Source: an uncultured Rikenellaceae bacterium (GTDB lineage: Bacteria > Bacteroidota > Bacteroidia > Bacteroidales > Rikenellaceae). From it: a DNA stretch of 64,000 nucleotides. The notes under the pieces were generated by a model that did not search any database, was not told where the DNA came from, and was given only the letters and a program-made list of their open reading frames with translations. Both the position numbers and the translations under genes were made by a program. The stretch spans positions 124,001-188,000 of the forward strand of contig CALYBQ010000010.1 of assembly GCA_944415565.1 (NCBI GenBank), given 5' to 3'. This document shows, piece by piece, positions 9,432-19,919 of this stretch (within the stretch, counting starts at the first letter, position 1; every line of letters starts with the position of its first letter).

Positions 9432-11867
9432 CTAAGCCTGTTTTTCCAAGGCCAACTCCAACACGTCTTCGTTCATCCTGACGTAATGGAACGTCAGTCC
9501 ATCTATGTATTCCGGCTTGATGTCAGCAATATCTTTGCGGTTGTCTTCGCTCATTATGATGTCGCTGATGCCTGCACGTTTTGCCGCGAGTATCTTCTCC
9601 TTGATTCCACCCACCGGCATTACCCGTCCGCGCAGGGTGGTCTCCCCGGTCATGGCGATGCGTTCGCGTACTTTGCGACCCGTGTAGGTCGATACGATTG
9701 ATGTCACCATCGTGATGCCCGCGCTCGGACCGTCTTTCGGGATCGCCCCTTCCGGAACGTGAATGTTGATATCGTATTTTTCGAACTTCTCGGGGTCTAT
9801 CCCGAGAAGTTCGTAATTCGCCTTCACCCACTCGAGGGCTATCGTGGCCGACTCTTTCATCACGTCACCGAGATTGCCGGTCAGGCTGAGGCGGCCCTTG
9901 CCGGGTGTCAGCACCGATTCTACATATAGTATGTCGCCTCCGACTTCGGTCCATGCAAGGCCCGTAATCACACCCGTGAGCCCGCCGACTTCATACATGT
10001 CGTTGCGGAATTTGGGCAGGCCGAGTATGCGCTCCACGTCTTCCGCCGTTATCACCGGTGAGAACTCCTCTTCGAATCCTATGTTCTTGGCACGGTGGCG
10101 CGCTATCTTGGCGAGGTTCTTGTCGAGGGTACGCACACCCGATTCGCGTGTATATTCGGCGATGATCTTGTCCATTACTTCCGGCGATATGGTGAGGTCC
10201 TTGGCCGGTACGCCGTGCGCCTCCCTCTGTTTCGGGAGCAGGTGCTCTTCGCCGATGTGTACCTTCTCTTCGAGGATATATCCCGGTATGTTTATCATCT
10301 CCATGCGGTCGCGCAGGGCCGGATGTATATTGCCGATGTTGTTGGCCGTGGCGATGAACAGCACTTTCGACAGGTCGTACTCTATGTCGAGGTAGTTGTC
10401 GTGGAACGTGGTGTTCTGCTCTGGGTCGAGCACTTCGAGGAGCGCCGATGCCGGATCTCCGTGGTTGCTCATGCCGACCTTGTCGATCTCATCGAGGATG
10501 ATTACCGGATTGGACGAACCGCATCTCTTGATGGTCTGGAGAATACGCCCCGGCATTGCCCCGATGTATGTGCGCCTGTGGCCGCGTATTTCGGCCTCGT
10601 CGTGCAGACCGCCTAACGATATGCGTCCGAATTTACGTTTCAGCGCTTCGGCCACCGACTTCCCGAGCGACGTCTTGCCGACTCCCGGAGGGCCGTAAAG
10701 GCACAGTATCGGAGACTTCAGGTCGCCTTTGAGCTTTATGATGGCCAAGTGTTCGAGAATACGTTCCTTCACCTCGTCCAACCCGTAATGGTCTTGGTCG
10801 AGCTGTTTGCGGGCGTTCTTGAGGTCGAGGTTGTCTTTCGTAGTCTCGTTCCACGGCAGGTCGAGCATCAGGTTCAGGTATGTCATCTGCACCGAATATT
10901 CGGCTATCGCCGGATTGAGGCGTTCGAGTTTTCCGACCTCTTTTTCGAATAGTTCGGCCACCTCCTTGCTCCATTTTTTCTTTTTGGCGCGTTTGCGGAG
11001 GTCTTCGATGTCGTTCTCGTTCGGGTCGTCGCCCAACTCGTTCTGTATGGTGCGTATCTGCTGTTGCAGGTAATATTCGCGCTGCTGCTGGTCGAGGTCG
11101 CGTTTGACTTTAGCCTGTATCTCGCTCTTAAGCTCAACGAGTTGTTGTTCCTTTACGAGTATTTCAAGCAGCCTGCGTGCCCGTGCCAGAAGGCCCGGAG
11201 CTTCCAGAAGGTGCTGTCGGTCGATGTCGTCGAGTTCGAGGTTCGAACATACGAAATTTATCAACCCGCGTTTGCTGTCGATGTTCTTGATGGCGAACGT
11301 CGCCTCTTTGGGCATGCTCGGCGAGATATTGATGATGTTGAGCGCTACGTCGCGGATCGAATCCACGAGGGCGTCGAACTCCATGTTGTTCTTCTCCGGG
11401 GCCGAATCTTTCAGCGGTATCACCGAGGCTGTGAAGAACGGGTCCTGCGATATGATGTCTTGTATCTCTATCTTCTCGATACCGTGCAGTATCACTGTGA
11501 GGTTGCCGTTGGGCATTTCGAGCACTTTGAGTATACGCGCGGCCGTGCCGACACGGTATATGTCGTCCGGACCGGGATTCTCGACCTCGGCCTCTTTTTG
11601 CAGTACCGCACCGAGTATGCCGCTGTTGCTCTCCACGTCCCTTACGAGCTTCATGCTCTTTTCGCGGCCTACGGTTATCGGTGTGATGGCGCCCGGAAAA
11701 AGTACCGAACTGCGTAGTGTCAGGATTGGTAATACGTCAGGTACCGAGACGTCGGGCATGACGTCATCCTCTTCGCCGGTGACGATCGGGATCACCTGAT
11801 GGCGCCCTTCCAGCATATCGGATATACCCGACAGGTCTTCTATTTCTATTTTTTGTTTCTTACTCAT
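9432..11867 (-). CDS. lon: ATP-dependent Lon protease
   Basis: Cytoplasmic AAA+ serine protease for damaged and regulatory proteins. Order: N-terminal substrate-binding LAN domain ([18 protein letters not shown] near residue 50), helical region with a coiled coil ([15 protein letters not shown]), AAA+ domain with Walker [10 protein letters not shown] and Walker B IILDEIDK, then the protease domain. The catalytic Ser is in [10 protein letters not shown] and the catalytic Lys in [17 protein letters not shown] 11867 gives 811 residues starting [11 protein letters not shown]; a TTG five codons earlier is possible but less likely. It ends at a terminator shared with dnaX. Confidence 0.96.
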   Translation of the reverse strand: MSKKQKIEIEDLSGISDMLEGRHQVIPIVTGEEDDVMPDVSVPDVLPILTLRSSVLFPGAITPITVGREKSMKLVRDVESNSGILGAVLQKEAEVENPGPDDIYRVGTAARILKVLEMPNGNLTVILHGIEKIEIQDIISQDPFFTASVIPLKDSAPEKNNMEFDALVDSIRDVALNIINISPSMPKEATFAIKNIDSKRGLINFVCSNLELDDIDRQHLLEAPGLLARARRLLEILVKEQQLVELKSEIQAKVKRDLDQQQREYYLQQQIRTIQNELGDDPNENDIEDLRKRAKKKKWSKEVAELFEKEVGKLERLNPAIAEYSVQMTYLNLMLDLPWNETTKDNLDLKNARKQLDQDHYGLDEVKERILEHLAIIKLKGDLKSPILCLYGPPGVGKTSLGKSVAEALKRKFGRISLGGLHDEAEIRGHRRTYIGAMPGRILQTIKRCGSSNPVIILDEIDKVGMSNHGDPASALLEVLDPEQNTTFHDNYLDIEYDLSKVLFIATANNIGNIHPALRDRMEMINIPGYILEEKVHIGEEHLLPKQREAHGVPAKDLTISPEVMDKIIAEYTRESGVRTLDKNLAKIARHRAKNIGFEEEFSPVITAEDVERILGLPKFRNDMYEVGGLTGVITGLAWTEVGGDILYVESVLTPGKGRLSLTGNLGDVMKESATIALEWVKANYELLGIDPEKFEKYDINIHVPEGAIPKDGPSAGITMVTSIVSTYTGRKVRERIAMTGETTLRGRVMPVGGIKEKILAAKRAGISDIIMSEDNRKDIADIKPEYIDGLTFHYVRMNEDVLELALEKQA

Positions 11868-11888
11868 AATTCTGTTCTCCAAAAGTTA

Positions 11889-11896
11889 CAAAGATA
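11889..11896 (-). promoter_or_regulatory. -7 box for lon
   Basis: TATCTTTG on the minus strand, 22 bases before the lon ATG, fits TAnnTTTG. No -33 element at normal spacing. I saw no CIRCE-like heat-shock inverted repeat. Confidence 0.45.
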
Positions 11897-12109
11897 GGTG
11901 TTTTCGCCCTTTTCCATATTGTCTGTCCAATAAATGAGCCGGGGCTCGGCTGTGTGTTGCTTTTTTTGCCTGTTCGGGCCGTTTGTTCCGGCGGATTTTA
12001 TCCCGCCGACTCCGTATCATACGTTTTCAGGTGAGGAGGGTAGTTATAAAACGTTCATGGTGACGTTAAAATTGTAACTGCGTTGTGCATCAGTTCCGCC
12101 CTGAAATTG

Positions 12110-12117
12110 TATCTTTG
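12110..12117 (+). promoter_or_regulatory. -7 box for valS
   Basis: TATCTTTG fits TAnnTTTG and would give a long leader of about 185 bases before the valS ATG. A TTG at 12083 is 24 bases upstream, longer than ideal. Confidence 0.4.
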
Positions 12118-12306
12118 CAAATGTTTTGCAAACCGGAGGCCGTTAATTTGTTAAAAACGCGGCCGAGGCGTTTATGTATCCTGCAAATAGGATGCAAATT
12201 TTGCTGCGGGCGCTTTTTTTGACAATATGTCAGAAAAAATGACGGATATTTGTCCGATATGCGTTGCGGTGGCAGACCTAACCGACATTTTTTTCACGAT
12301 TTCGCT

Positions 12307-14931
12307 ATGAAACTATCAGACAAGTACGCTCCGCAGGAGATCGAGAGCAAATGGTATGACTACTGGATGCGCCACCGCCTGTTCCATTCGGAACCGGACG
12401 AACGCGAACCGTATACTATCGTCATCCCGCCGCCAAACGTGACGGGGGTACTCCATATGGGGCATATACTCAATAATACGATACAGGACGTGCTGACACG
12501 CCGTGCACGTATGCTCGGCAAGAATGCGTGCTGGGTTCCGGGAACGGACCACGCTTCGATAGCTACCGAGGCGAAAGTCGTGGCGAAACTCAAGGCTCAG
12601 GGCATAGAGAAGACTTCGCTTACCCGCGAGGAGTTCCTGAAGCATGCTTGGGAGTGGACCGAAGAGCACGGAGGGTTGATTCTGAAACAGTTGCGCCGCT
12701 TGGGTGCGTCGTGCGACTGGGACCGCACGGTGTTTACGCTCGACGAGCCGCGTTACGAAAGCGTCATCAAGGTGTTCGTGGACCTGTATAATAAGGGCAT
12801 GATATACCGTGGCGTGCGTATGGTTAACTGGGACCCTGCCGCACAGACGGCACTGTCGGACGAGGAGGTGATATACAAGGAGATGAACGGCAAGCTCTAT
12901 TACCTGCGTTATAAGATCGAGGGGAGCGAGGATTGCGTAATAGTGGCTACGACGCGTCCGGAGACCATACTGGGCGATACCGGACTCGCTGTGAACCCCA
13001 ACGACCCGCGCTACGCTTCGCTCAAGGGCAAGAAGGTCATCGTTCCGCTCGTAGGACGTGCGATACCTGTGGTCTTCGACGATTATGTGGACGTAGAGTT
13101 CGGTACGGGTGCGCTCAAAGTGACTCCGGCACACGACGTCAACGACTACGTGATAGGCGAAAAGTTCGGCCTCGAAGCGATAGACGTTTTCAACGACGAC
13201 GGTACGGTGAACGGCAAGGTCGGAATGTACGAGGGCATGGACCGTTTCGCTCTCCGCGATAAGATAGAGGGCGACCTCGCCGAGGCGGGATTGCTCGAAA
13301 AGGTGGAAGCGTATACCAATAAAGTCGGCTGCTCGGAGCGTACCGGTGTGCCAATCGAGCCGAAACTGTCGATGCAGTGGTGGCTCAAGATGGAGGACCT
13401 TGCCCGTCCGGCCTTGAAGGCTGTAATGGATGACGATATTCGCTTCTTCCCCACGAAGTTCAAGAATACTTACCGCTATTGGATGGAGAACATCAAGGAC
13501 TGGTGTATCTCGCGCCAGTTGTGGTGGGGACAGCGCATACCGGCGTGGTACATGCCCGGCGGCGGATTCGTGGTTGCCGAGAAACCGGAAGAGGCATTGG
13601 CGATGGCGCGCGAAAAGTGCGGCGATCAGAATTTGCAGTTGTCAGACCTGCGACAGGACGAAGACGTACTCGATACGTGGTTCAGCTCGTGGCTTTGGCC
13701 TATCTCCGTATTCGACGGTATCCGCAATCCGGATAACAAAGACATAAATTATTATTATCCGACCAACGACCTCGTTACGGGACCGGACATCATATTCTTC
13801 TGGGTGGCCCGTATGATAATGTCGGGATACCAGTACCGTAACGATAAGCCGTTCGGCAACGTATATTTCACAGGTATCGTGCGCGACAAGCTGCGCCGCA
13901 AAATGAGCAAATCATTGGGCAATTCTCCGGAGCCGCTCGAACTGATAGCCGATTACGGTGCGGACGGAGTGCGTACCGCAATGTTGTTGTGTACTTCGGC
14001 CGGCAACGACCTTATGTTCGACGAGAGCCTTTGCGAGCAGGGACGTAACTTCGGCAACAAAATATGGAACGCCTATAAACTCGTTAGTTCGTGGAAGGTG
14101 GACGATACGCTCGCGCAGAACGAGACAAGCCGTATCGCTGTCGAGTGGTTCGGGGCTGCGATGGCACAGACACGCCGTGCAATGGAGGCCGATTTCACGG
14201 ATTACCGTATTTCGGAGGCCTTGATGCAGTTGTACAAGCTGTTCTGGGACGACTTCTCCGGATGGTTCCTCGAAATGGTGAAGCCGCCTTACGGAGAGGG
14301 CATAGATACGCAAACGCTTGCACAGACAAAGGCCATTTTCGAGCAGTTGCTCCAGCTCCTGCATCCGTTCATGCCTTTCATCACGGAAGAGATATGGCAG
14401 CATATAGCTCCGCGTAAGGACGGTGAGAGCATTATGACGACGTTGTGGCCGGCGGTTTCCGATCCGGACGAGAGGATGCTCGCCGAGTTCGAGAAGGTCA
14501 AGGATGCCGTTTCGCAGATCAGGGCGGTGCGTAAGCAGCGCAATATCCCGAATAAAGATAAATTCGTTCTGAAAGTCATTGCGGACGAGAATTTCCATCC
14601 TCAGTATAACGACGTGCTCGTCAAGATGGGCAACCTGTCGGCTGTGGAAGAGGTGAGCGAAAAAGATCCTGCGGCTGCGGCTTTCATGGTGAAGACTACG
14701 CAATATTTCATACCGCTCGAAGAAAATATAGATAAGGACGCCGAGGTGGCCAAACTCCGCGAGGAGCTGGCTTACCAACAGGGCTTCTTGAAATCGGTCA
14801 TGGGCAAATTGTCGAACGAGCGTTTCGTTTCGAATGCTCCGGCCAAGGTCGTGGAGAACGAAAAGGCGAAAAAGGCTGACGCCGAAGCGCGCATCGCCGC
14901 TATCGAAGAGCGTCTGTCTGCCCTTCAGTAA
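12307..14931 (+). CDS. valS: Valyl-tRNA synthetase
   Basis: Class I synthetase charging tRNA-Val. The HIGH motif is in [17 protein letters not shown] near residue 45, the CP1 editing domain follows ([19 protein letters not shown]), and the KMSKS motif is in [12 protein letters not shown] near 530. The anticodon-binding domain contains [15 protein letters not shown], and the C-terminus is the coiled-coil arm ([17 protein letters not shown]). Length 874 residues, usual for Bacteroidota. ATG 12307 matches the family start ([15 protein letters not shown]); an in-frame ATG at 12259 would add an unconserved 16-residue extension. A glycosyltransferase gene follows 17 bases later and is probably cotranscribed. 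Confidence 0.96.
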   Translation: MKLSDKYAPQEIESKWYDYWMRHRLFHSEPDEREPYTIVIPPPNVTGVLHMGHILNNTIQDVLTRRARMLGKNACWVPGTDHASIATEAKVVAKLKAQGIEKTSLTREEFLKHAWEWTEEHGGLILKQLRRLGASCDWDRTVFTLDEPRYESVIKVFVDLYNKGMIYRGVRMVNWDPAAQTALSDEEVIYKEMNGKLYYLRYKIEGSEDCVIVATTRPETILGDTGLAVNPNDPRYASLKGKKVIVPLVGRAIPVVFDDYVDVEFGTGALKVTPAHDVNDYVIGEKFGLEAIDVFNDDGTVNGKVGMYEGMDRFALRDKIEGDLAEAGLLEKVEAYTNKVGCSERTGVPIEPKLSMQWWLKMEDLARPALKAVMDDDIRFFPTKFKNTYRYWMENIKDWCISRQLWWGQRIPAWYMPGGGFVVAEKPEEALAMAREKCGDQNLQLSDLRQDEDVLDTWFSSWLWPISVFDGIRNPDNKDINYYYPTNDLVTGPDIIFFWVARMIMSGYQYRNDKPFGNVYFTGIVRDKLRRKMSKSLGNSPEPLELIADYGADGVRTAMLLCTSAGNDLMFDESLCEQGRNFGNKIWNAYKLVSSWKVDDTLAQNETSRIAVEWFGAAMAQTRRAMEADFTDYRISEALMQLYKLFWDDFSGWFLEMVKPPYGEGIDTQTLAQTKAIFEQLLQLLHPFMPFITEEIWQHIAPRKDGESIMTTLWPAVSDPDERMLAEFEKVKDAVSQIRAVRKQRNIPNKDKFVLKVIADENFHPQYNDVLVKMGNLSAVEEVSEKDPAAAAFMVKTTQYFIPLEENIDKDAEVAKLREELAYQQGFLKSVMGKLSNERFVSNAPAKVVENEKAKKADAEARIAAIEERLSALQ

Positions 14932-14948
14932 ACTAAAAGTTGCGGATA

Positions 14949-15947
14949 ATGGTTTCGGCAGGCAAATGTAATACGGCGGCGTATCCGCGTGTCAGCGTAC
15001 TGATTCCTCTGTATAACAGGGAGAAGGTCGTCGCCGAAACCATACGTTCCGTACTCCGGCAGACATTTGCCGATTTCGAACTGCTCATTTGCGACGATTG
15101 CTCGACCGACCGCAGCGTAGAGGTAGTCGAATCGTTCACCGATCCTCGTATCAGACTGATACGTAATGAGGTGAATATGGGAAGCTCGGAAACACGCAAC
15201 AGGCTTATGGACGAGGCGCACGGGGAGTATTGTGCGATTCTCGACAGCGACGACATAGCGTTCGATTACAGGTTGAAGGTGCAGGTCGAGTTTCTCGACT
15301 CTCATCCGGAGATAGACGCCTGCTCCGGCCCTATCGCTATCATGGACGGTGAAGGCCGGGAGACCGGACGTGTGTGGTATAAGAAGCCGTACGGACACGA
15401 TGCCGTTAAGGTCAGGACATTGTTTTGCTGTGCGTTGGCGCAGACCGCGTTGATGTTCAGGCGCGGCGAAGTGCAGAAGGCAGGAATACGTTATGTTCCC
15501 GGACCGGCAAACGATCTCGGCTTTTTCAAGTCTGCAGTGCATGCTTTGCGATTTGAAAATCTGGGGATTCCGCTGGTGAAATATCGTGTGTGGCCTTCGC
15601 AGATGAGTACGGAAAAGGCAGGGCAGCGTTCTCGTGCCTTGGAACACCTATATTATCAATACGATCTTTTGGGACTTGCACTTACCGATGCCGATAGGCA
15701 GGTGCTTGGAATCGTTGTGACGGGCAGTCCGGTTCCGCCGGAATATGCCGACAAGTTCGCCGATCTGTCTGTTAGGATAGCGATGGCTAACAGGCGGACA
15801 TCGGTTTTCGATCAGCAAACACTCGTGGCTTATATGTCCGATATGTATAGGCGCACCGTGAAAGAGGCTAAGAAGCTCGGCCTGATGACTTACATGCGAT
15901 ATGTGTGTAAGTGTCGAGAGTTCAGCAAATTGTTGGCGTCTTGCTGA
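14949..15947 (+). CDS. Family 2 (GT-A) glycosyltransferase
   Basis: Inverting transferase using a nucleotide-sugar donor; acceptor unknown. The N-terminus VSVLIPLYNREKVVAETI and ELLICDDCSTDRS are the GT2 nucleotide-binding motifs, and CAILDSDDIA near residue 95 is the metal-binding DxD. The C-terminal 130 residues are variable and set specificity in this family. No membrane span is seen. A second gene at 37760-38764 is its paralogue, with the same motif spacing and the same short C-terminal half. ATG 14949 is preferred over TTG 14940. Separated from valS by 17 bases, so expression likely depends on the valS promoter. Role in surface polysaccharide is inference. Confidence 0.85.
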   Translation: MVSAGKCNTAAYPRVSVLIPLYNREKVVAETIRSVLRQTFADFELLICDDCSTDRSVEVVESFTDPRIRLIRNEVNMGSSETRNRLMDEAHGEYCAILDSDDIAFDYRLKVQVEFLDSHPEIDACSGPIAIMDGEGRETGRVWYKKPYGHDAVKVRTLFCCALAQTALMFRRGEVQKAGIRYVPGPANDLGFFKSAVHALRFENLGIPLVKYRVWPSQMSTEKAGQRSRALEHLYYQYDLLGLALTDADRQVLGIVVTGSPVPPEYADKFADLSVRIAMANRRTSVFDQQTLVAYMSDMYRRTVKEAKKLGLMTYMRYVCKCREFSKLLASC

Positions 15948-16036
15948 ACTTTGCTATCGCCATAACAGGTTTGTGTTGTTCGTAATTATCCCCTTGTTTT
16001 TTATTACCGTCTGCCGGGTTGTGTCGCGCAAAATGA

Positions 16037-16066
16037 CATCCCCAACCAACCTGAATGGGGAGGATG
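16037..16066. terminator. Possible hairpin between convergent genes
   Basis: CATCCCCA ... TGGGG-A-GGATG with one bulged A, in the 162-base convergent gap between the glycosyltransferase and the symporter. No T-run follows, so this is weak. Confidence 0.3.
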
Positions 16067-16109
16067 ACGAAATCCACCGAGGCTCACTCTGCCCCAAACT
16101 CTTATCTCT

Positions 16110-17684
16110 TTATCTTGCGTTGCTAACGCGTTTTCTCTTGCGCTGTGTCGCCATACTTACGGCTATGATGGCGATTACCGAAAGCGGTAGGGCGAAGAGT
16201 ATCGGGTCTATTGCATAGAACGGATATACGTCTATCAGTACATCCGTGCCGAACAGCGCTTTGCACAAGCCTATCGGTGCGGCCTCGGCCTTGTGCAGGA
16301 ATGTCATGGCGAATAGGCTGGCCAACGCCCCCGTCCATAAACTTGCAAGTGCGCCCTGCTTGGTGGCTTTCGACCAATACAGCGAGCAGAAGTATGCCGG
16401 CAGGAACGTTGCTGCACATACGCCCATGAAGAGCGCCGTGCCGCGCGCTATGATGCTGGCGCTTAGAGTATAGCAGATGCAATAGCTGATTATTATAGAT
16501 GCCAACACGCCGAGCCGTACTCCGAACGAAGAATTGCGGTTTTTACGCGTCCATCCGAGCTTCGGGAACATATCGGCGCCAAATGCCGCTCCCATTGTGT
16601 GGAATTGTGCGCTGAGGGTGGACATGCTGGCCGAAAGTATACATAACATGAATACTGCCCCGAACCAGCCCGGCATGGCTTTGTCGATGAACAGCGGGAT
16701 TATCTTGTCCATATCCGGTGTCATGTCGGCGGCTACCATCCCTTCCGTATTGTAAAAGAATATGTTTGACATCGGGCCGATATGGTAGATGGAACCGACT
16801 ACGAACAGGATGAATATACAGCCTATGACGACGCCGCGGTTCAACTGTTTGGTGCTCTCCACGGTCATGAAACGCACCACTAACTGCGGTTGAGCGAGAC
16901 AGCCTATGCCGACGCCGAGGATGAGCGAAGTTACGAGCGTATACCATTGCGGCGAACCGGTGACGGGCATCGCCGTCCAGCCCTGATGTCCGAGTGCCTT
17001 GAAGCGTTCGGGTACGAGCGGAGCCATGTCGGTGAGTTGCTGGTTGGCCTCCGAGAAACCGAGTCCCATCATGTTGTAGAACCAGAAAAGCATGAATGCC
17101 ATACATGCGAACATGATTAACGCTTGCATGGCGTCGGTATACATGACGCCTTTTATGCCGCCTGTGATGACGTATGTCGCGACCACGAGTGTGAACACCA
17201 ACAGCGCCATATCGTAATTTACGCCGAATATCTGTTCTATGAATACTGCGCCGCCCTTCATCACTACTGCGGCGTAGAGAGGCATTCCGATAAAGATAAT
17301 GGCTGCGATGAACACCCTTACGGTACGCGACCGATAGTGCTTCCCGATGAATTGCGAGAAAGTCTTGGCGTTATATCGCGCTCCGAGTTGCCGTGTCTTT
17401 CGTCCGAAGAATATGAACGCGACGATTACACCCATGAACATATTGAGCACGCACAACCATTGTATGCCCATCCCGAATGTGGCCGAGAAACCGCCGAATC
17501 CGACTATTGCGGATGCGGAGATGAATGTCGCCCCGTAGGATAGCGCCATCACTATAGGGTTGGTCTTGCGTCCGCCGAGCAGGAAGTCTGCGGCGTTTTT
17601 ACTTTTTCTGTATCCAAGATAGCCGAACCACGCTATCAGGAACATGTATACTATGACGATTATTCCCAGTCCCAGTGTGCTCAT
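16110..17684 (-). CDS. Sodium:solute symporter (SSS family)
   Basis: Inner-membrane sodium-coupled importer with a LeuT-like fold. The 524 residues contain about 13 hydrophobic segments. Typical SSS elements are the first helix with WFGYLGYRKSKNAADFLLGGR, the sodium-site region ALSYGATFISASAIVGFGG, and GGIKGVMYTDAMQALIMF in the middle, the SSS signature. It is translationally coupled (ATGA overlap) to a 44-residue accessory peptide upstream and lies downstream of an ACT protein and PaaK. The substrate cannot be read from sequence. Import of an aromatic or carboxylic acid activated by PaaK is a plausible inference from the operon only. Confidence 0.88.
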   Translation of the reverse strand: MSTLGLGIIVIVYMFLIAWFGYLGYRKSKNAADFLLGGRKTNPIVMALSYGATFISASAIVGFGGFSATFGMGIQWLCVLNMFMGVIVAFIFFGRKTRQLGARYNAKTFSQFIGKHYRSRTVRVFIAAIIFIGMPLYAAVVMKGGAVFIEQIFGVNYDMALLVFTLVVATYVITGGIKGVMYTDAMQALIMFACMAFMLFWFYNMMGLGFSEANQQLTDMAPLVPERFKALGHQGWTAMPVTGSPQWYTLVTSLILGVGIGCLAQPQLVVRFMTVESTKQLNRGVVIGCIFILFVVGSIYHIGPMSNIFFYNTEGMVAADMTPDMDKIIPLFIDKAMPGWFGAVFMLCILSASMSTLSAQFHTMGAAFGADMFPKLGWTRKNRNSSFGVRLGVLASIIISYCICYTLSASIIARGTALFMGVCAATFLPAYFCSLYWSKATKQGALASLWTGALASLFAMTFLHKAEAAPIGLCKALFGTDVLIDVYPFYAIDPILFALPLSVIAIIAVSMATQRKRKRVSNAR

Positions 17685-17815
17685 CGTTTAGACTTTTTAG
17701 GAGTTTCGTCGTATTCCTTGTTCCAATTTCTGATTCCGAATATGACAGCGAATACGAGGCATGCTCCGGCTGCGATATAGGCAAGGTAAATCCAAGGGTC
17801 TTCGATTCCGAACAT
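17681..17815 (-). CDS. Symporter small accessory protein (44 residues)
   Basis: A very short gene directly upstream of the symporter: its TGA overlaps the symporter ATG in ATGA. The product begins MFGIEDPWIYLAYIAAG, has one membrane helix at about residues 9-28, then a charged tail ending PKKSKR. The amphipathic start with an FGIEDPWI-like segment, single helix and position before an SSS gene match the small accessory proteins known beside many SSS transporters. It probably assists folding or activity of the symporter in the inner membrane. ATG at 17815 is the only plausible start. Confidence 0.8.
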   Translation of the reverse strand: MFGIEDPWIYLAYIAAGACLVFAVIFGIRNWNKEYDETPKKSKR

Positions 17816-17854
17816 TCTGGTAGGGTTTTGTCGTGTAGTTATCTCTTATGTGGG

Positions 17855-18283
17855 TTATAGCTTCGACAGGTCGTTCTCCGTGAGGTAGTTGAGCCCGTTG
17901 CGGCGAACGACGTCGCGTGTTCCTTCGGTATTGTTAGTGCGTAACACGAGCACTAACTTGCCGCCGCATGCGAAACTGTACATATACTCGATATTTAGGC
18001 CGCCTTTTGTCAGTAGCTCCGTCGTATCGCGGAACGTGCCTGCACAGTTGCGGTCGAGCGCTATGGCGAACACATCGTTGAGGTGTACGCTCACGTTGTT
18101 CTCTTTCAGAACGGCGTAAGCACGTCGTGGTTCGCTGACGATCAGGCGCATTATGCCGAACTCCTGTGTGTCGGCCACCGTTGCGGCTATCACGCCTATC
18201 TCCGCTCCGGCCAACAGCCCGAGTACCTGATTTAGCGTACCGTATTTGTTTTCCAAGAAAACGGATATCTGGTTTATGGTCAT
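17855..18283 (-). CDS. Tandem ACT-domain protein
   Basis: A 142-residue protein made of two ACT domains: residues 1-70 (TINQISVFLENKYGTLNQVL) and 71-142 (AIALDRNCAGTFRDTTELLTKGGLNIEYMYSFA). ACT pairs usually bind amino acids and regulate a partner enzyme. No catalytic domain is present. The gene starts 12 bases after paaK and is commonly found beside paaK in anaerobic Bacteroidota and Firmicutes, so it probably senses an amino acid, likely aromatic, for that pathway. The effector is not known from sequence. Confidence 0.85.
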   Translation of the reverse strand: MTINQISVFLENKYGTLNQVLGLLAGAEIGVIAATVADTQEFGIMRLIVSEPRRAYAVLKENNVSVHLNDVFAIALDRNCAGTFRDTTELLTKGGLNIEYMYSFACGGKLVLVLRTNNTEGTRDVVRRNGLNYLTENDLSKL

Positions 18284-18295
18284 GGGCTTATGAAT

Positions 18296-19594
18296 TTAGA
18301 TTAATTTACGCAGGTCTTTTACGCGGACGGCTTTGCCTTCGGACACTTGGAGCGATCCTTTGGCAACGAGTTTCAATCGTGGAGTGAAGAGCAGTTCGTC
18401 TTTCAGCTCGCGGGTGACGTCGCGCGAAAGTTTTTGCAGTTCGGCATAGTCGTCTGTGAACAGGTCGCTCAATTCGACCTCTATCAGTATCTCGTCGTTG
18501 TTATCGACCGTTTCTATGGTTATCAGGTAGTTGCCTCCGAGTTCCTTGTGTCCCATCAGTATCTTTTCGATCTGGATGGGGAAGAAGTTGACTCCCTTGA
18601 GTATTATCATGTCGTCGCTCCGGCCTTGGAACCGAGCTACGCGCCTATGTGTGCGTCCGCACGGGCATTCGCCGGGCAAAAAGCGCGTAAGGTCACGCGT
18701 GCGGTAACGTATCAGTGGCATGGCCTCACGGTTGATGGTCGTAAGTACGAGTTCGCCGATCTCTCCGTCAGGTACGGGTTCCAGCGTTTCGGGATTCACT
18801 ATCTCAGCTATGACGTAGTCTTCCCATATATGCAGCCCGTTCTGTTCCGGACATTCGAACGCCACGCCGGGACCGTTCATCTCCGACATTCCGAAGCAGT
18901 TGTAGGCCTTGACTCCGAGCATCTTCTCGATTCGCCTGCGTTGTTCCTCCGAATGCGGTTCGGCCCCCATACATATAGTGTGCAGCTTTGTATCTTTCGC
19001 GGGGTCTATGCCCTCTTCGTACATGACCTCGGCAAGGCGCGAAGCGTAGCTCGGTATGATGTGCAGACAGGTAGTTCCGAAGTCCTTGATGAACTTTATC
19101 TGCCGTTTGCTGTTGCCTGCGGCTGCGGGTACTGTCAGTGCGCCGAGCCTTTCGGCCCCGTACTGGAAGCCGAGCCCGCCGGTGAACATGCCGTATCCGG
19201 AGGTGTTCTGGAAGACGTCTGTGTCGCGCAGACCTACCATGTACATGCAACGGGCTACTTGGTTGGCCCACTGATCGAGGTCCTTCTGCGAGTGTACTAT
19301 CACGGTAGGGTTGCCGGTAGTCCCGCTGGAAGAGTGCAGGCGCACGCATTTTTCGAGCGGAACGGCCACCATCCCGAACGGGTAGTTGTTGCGCAGGTCC
19401 TCCTTGGTCGTAAAGGGGAGTTTGCGTACGTCGTCGACCGATTTTATCATGTCGGGCGATATACCTTTTTCTGCGAATAATTTTTTGTAATAGGGCGAGT
19501 GAGAGGCCTGTTTTATGGTTTCTCGTAATCGTTCTGCCTGAAGTTTCTCCAACTCCGGGCGTTGCATCGTTTCGAGCTCTTTCTGCCAGTACAT
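18296..19594 (-). CDS. paaK: Phenylacetate-CoA ligase family protein
   Basis: AMP-forming ligase that activates phenylacetate or a related aryl acid to the CoA thioester. The 432 residues match PaaK length. The ATP-binding loop is SSSGTTGNPTV near residue 90; further motifs are CFGMSEMNGPGVAFEC (aryl/adenylate site), GEIGELVLTTINREAMPLIRYRTRDL, and the hinge QGRSDDMIILKGVNFFP. First gene of a minus-strand operon with the ACT protein, accessory peptide and symporter. In gut Bacteroidota such enzymes often work in reverse with keto-acid ferredoxin oxidoreductases to conserve energy from aromatic amino acids; that role here is inference. No TAnnTTTG box was seen upstream. Confidence 0.88.
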   Translation of the reverse strand: MYWQKELETMQRPELEKLQAERLRETIKQASHSPYYKKLFAEKGISPDMIKSVDDVRKLPFTTKEDLRNNYPFGMVAVPLEKCVRLHSSSGTTGNPTVIVHSQKDLDQWANQVARCMYMVGLRDTDVFQNTSGYGMFTGGLGFQYGAERLGALTVPAAAGNSKRQIKFIKDFGTTCLHIIPSYASRLAEVMYEEGIDPAKDTKLHTICMGAEPHSEEQRRRIEKMLGVKAYNCFGMSEMNGPGVAFECPEQNGLHIWEDYVIAEIVNPETLEPVPDGEIGELVLTTINREAMPLIRYRTRDLTRFLPGECPCGRTHRRVARFQGRSDDMIILKGVNFFPIQIEKILMGHKELGGNYLITIETVDNNDEILIEVELSDLFTDDYAELQKLSRDVTRELKDELLFTPRLKLVAKGSLQVSEGKAVRVKDLRKLI

Positions 19595-19849
19595 TTTTTG
19601 TGGATTACAATTTCAAACTGTAAATATATCTAATTTCCGGATAAAAACCTCACGGCTGAGGATTATTTGTACTCAGACGCATGTTGCTGTGGCAGCGGGG
19701 AGTCTTGCCAGAATAGTGTGGGGGCCAGTCGATTGCCTTGAAGATGAAATAAAGTGACATAATCCTAATCTTAAATGTACCCCGATGTGGTTATCGGGTA
19801 TAGAGCGTTGGCAAATTCCGTAAGAAAAATAATCGAGAGAGTGTCGAGT
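19595..19849. other. Intergenic stretch between paaK and the fimbrial operon end
   Basis: No reading frame of convincing composition on either strand. A small hairpin (CCCGAT/ATCGGG, about 19782-19799) lies in it without a T-run. It must contain the paaK promoter on the minus strand, but no consensus was recognised by eye. Confidence 0.3.
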
Positions 19850-19891
19850 ACAATAAAAAACGGACGATTTCAGTCGTCCGTTTTTTATTGT
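19850..19891. terminator. Terminator of the fimbrial operon
   Basis: CGGACGA-TTTCAG-TCGTCCG with the stem extended by pairing A-rich and T-rich flanks (ACAATAAAAAA / TTTTTTATTGT). A textbook U-tailed hairpin in the minus direction, starting 28 bases after the last fimbrial stop codon. Confidence 0.85.
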
Positions 19892-19919
19892 GATTGTTTC
19901 GACCGTTTAGGTTTTTAAT

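Larger units (their letters stand above)
11868..12306. other. 439-base divergent region between lon and valS
   Basis: Holds the lon -7 box, the valS -7 box at 12110-12117 and a valS leader of about 185 bases. The leader has small hairpins (ATCCT/AGGAT at 12178-12193, CGGA/TCCG at 12243-12256) and two runs of seven T (12213-12219 region and 12288-12294 region). A 22-codon frame starts at 12174 but has no valine codons, so it is not a typical attenuation leader peptide. No gene seen. Confidence 0.4.

Noticed and set aside
12174..12242. 22-codon frame in the valS leader as an attenuation peptide
   Set aside because: It contains no valine codons and no SD.
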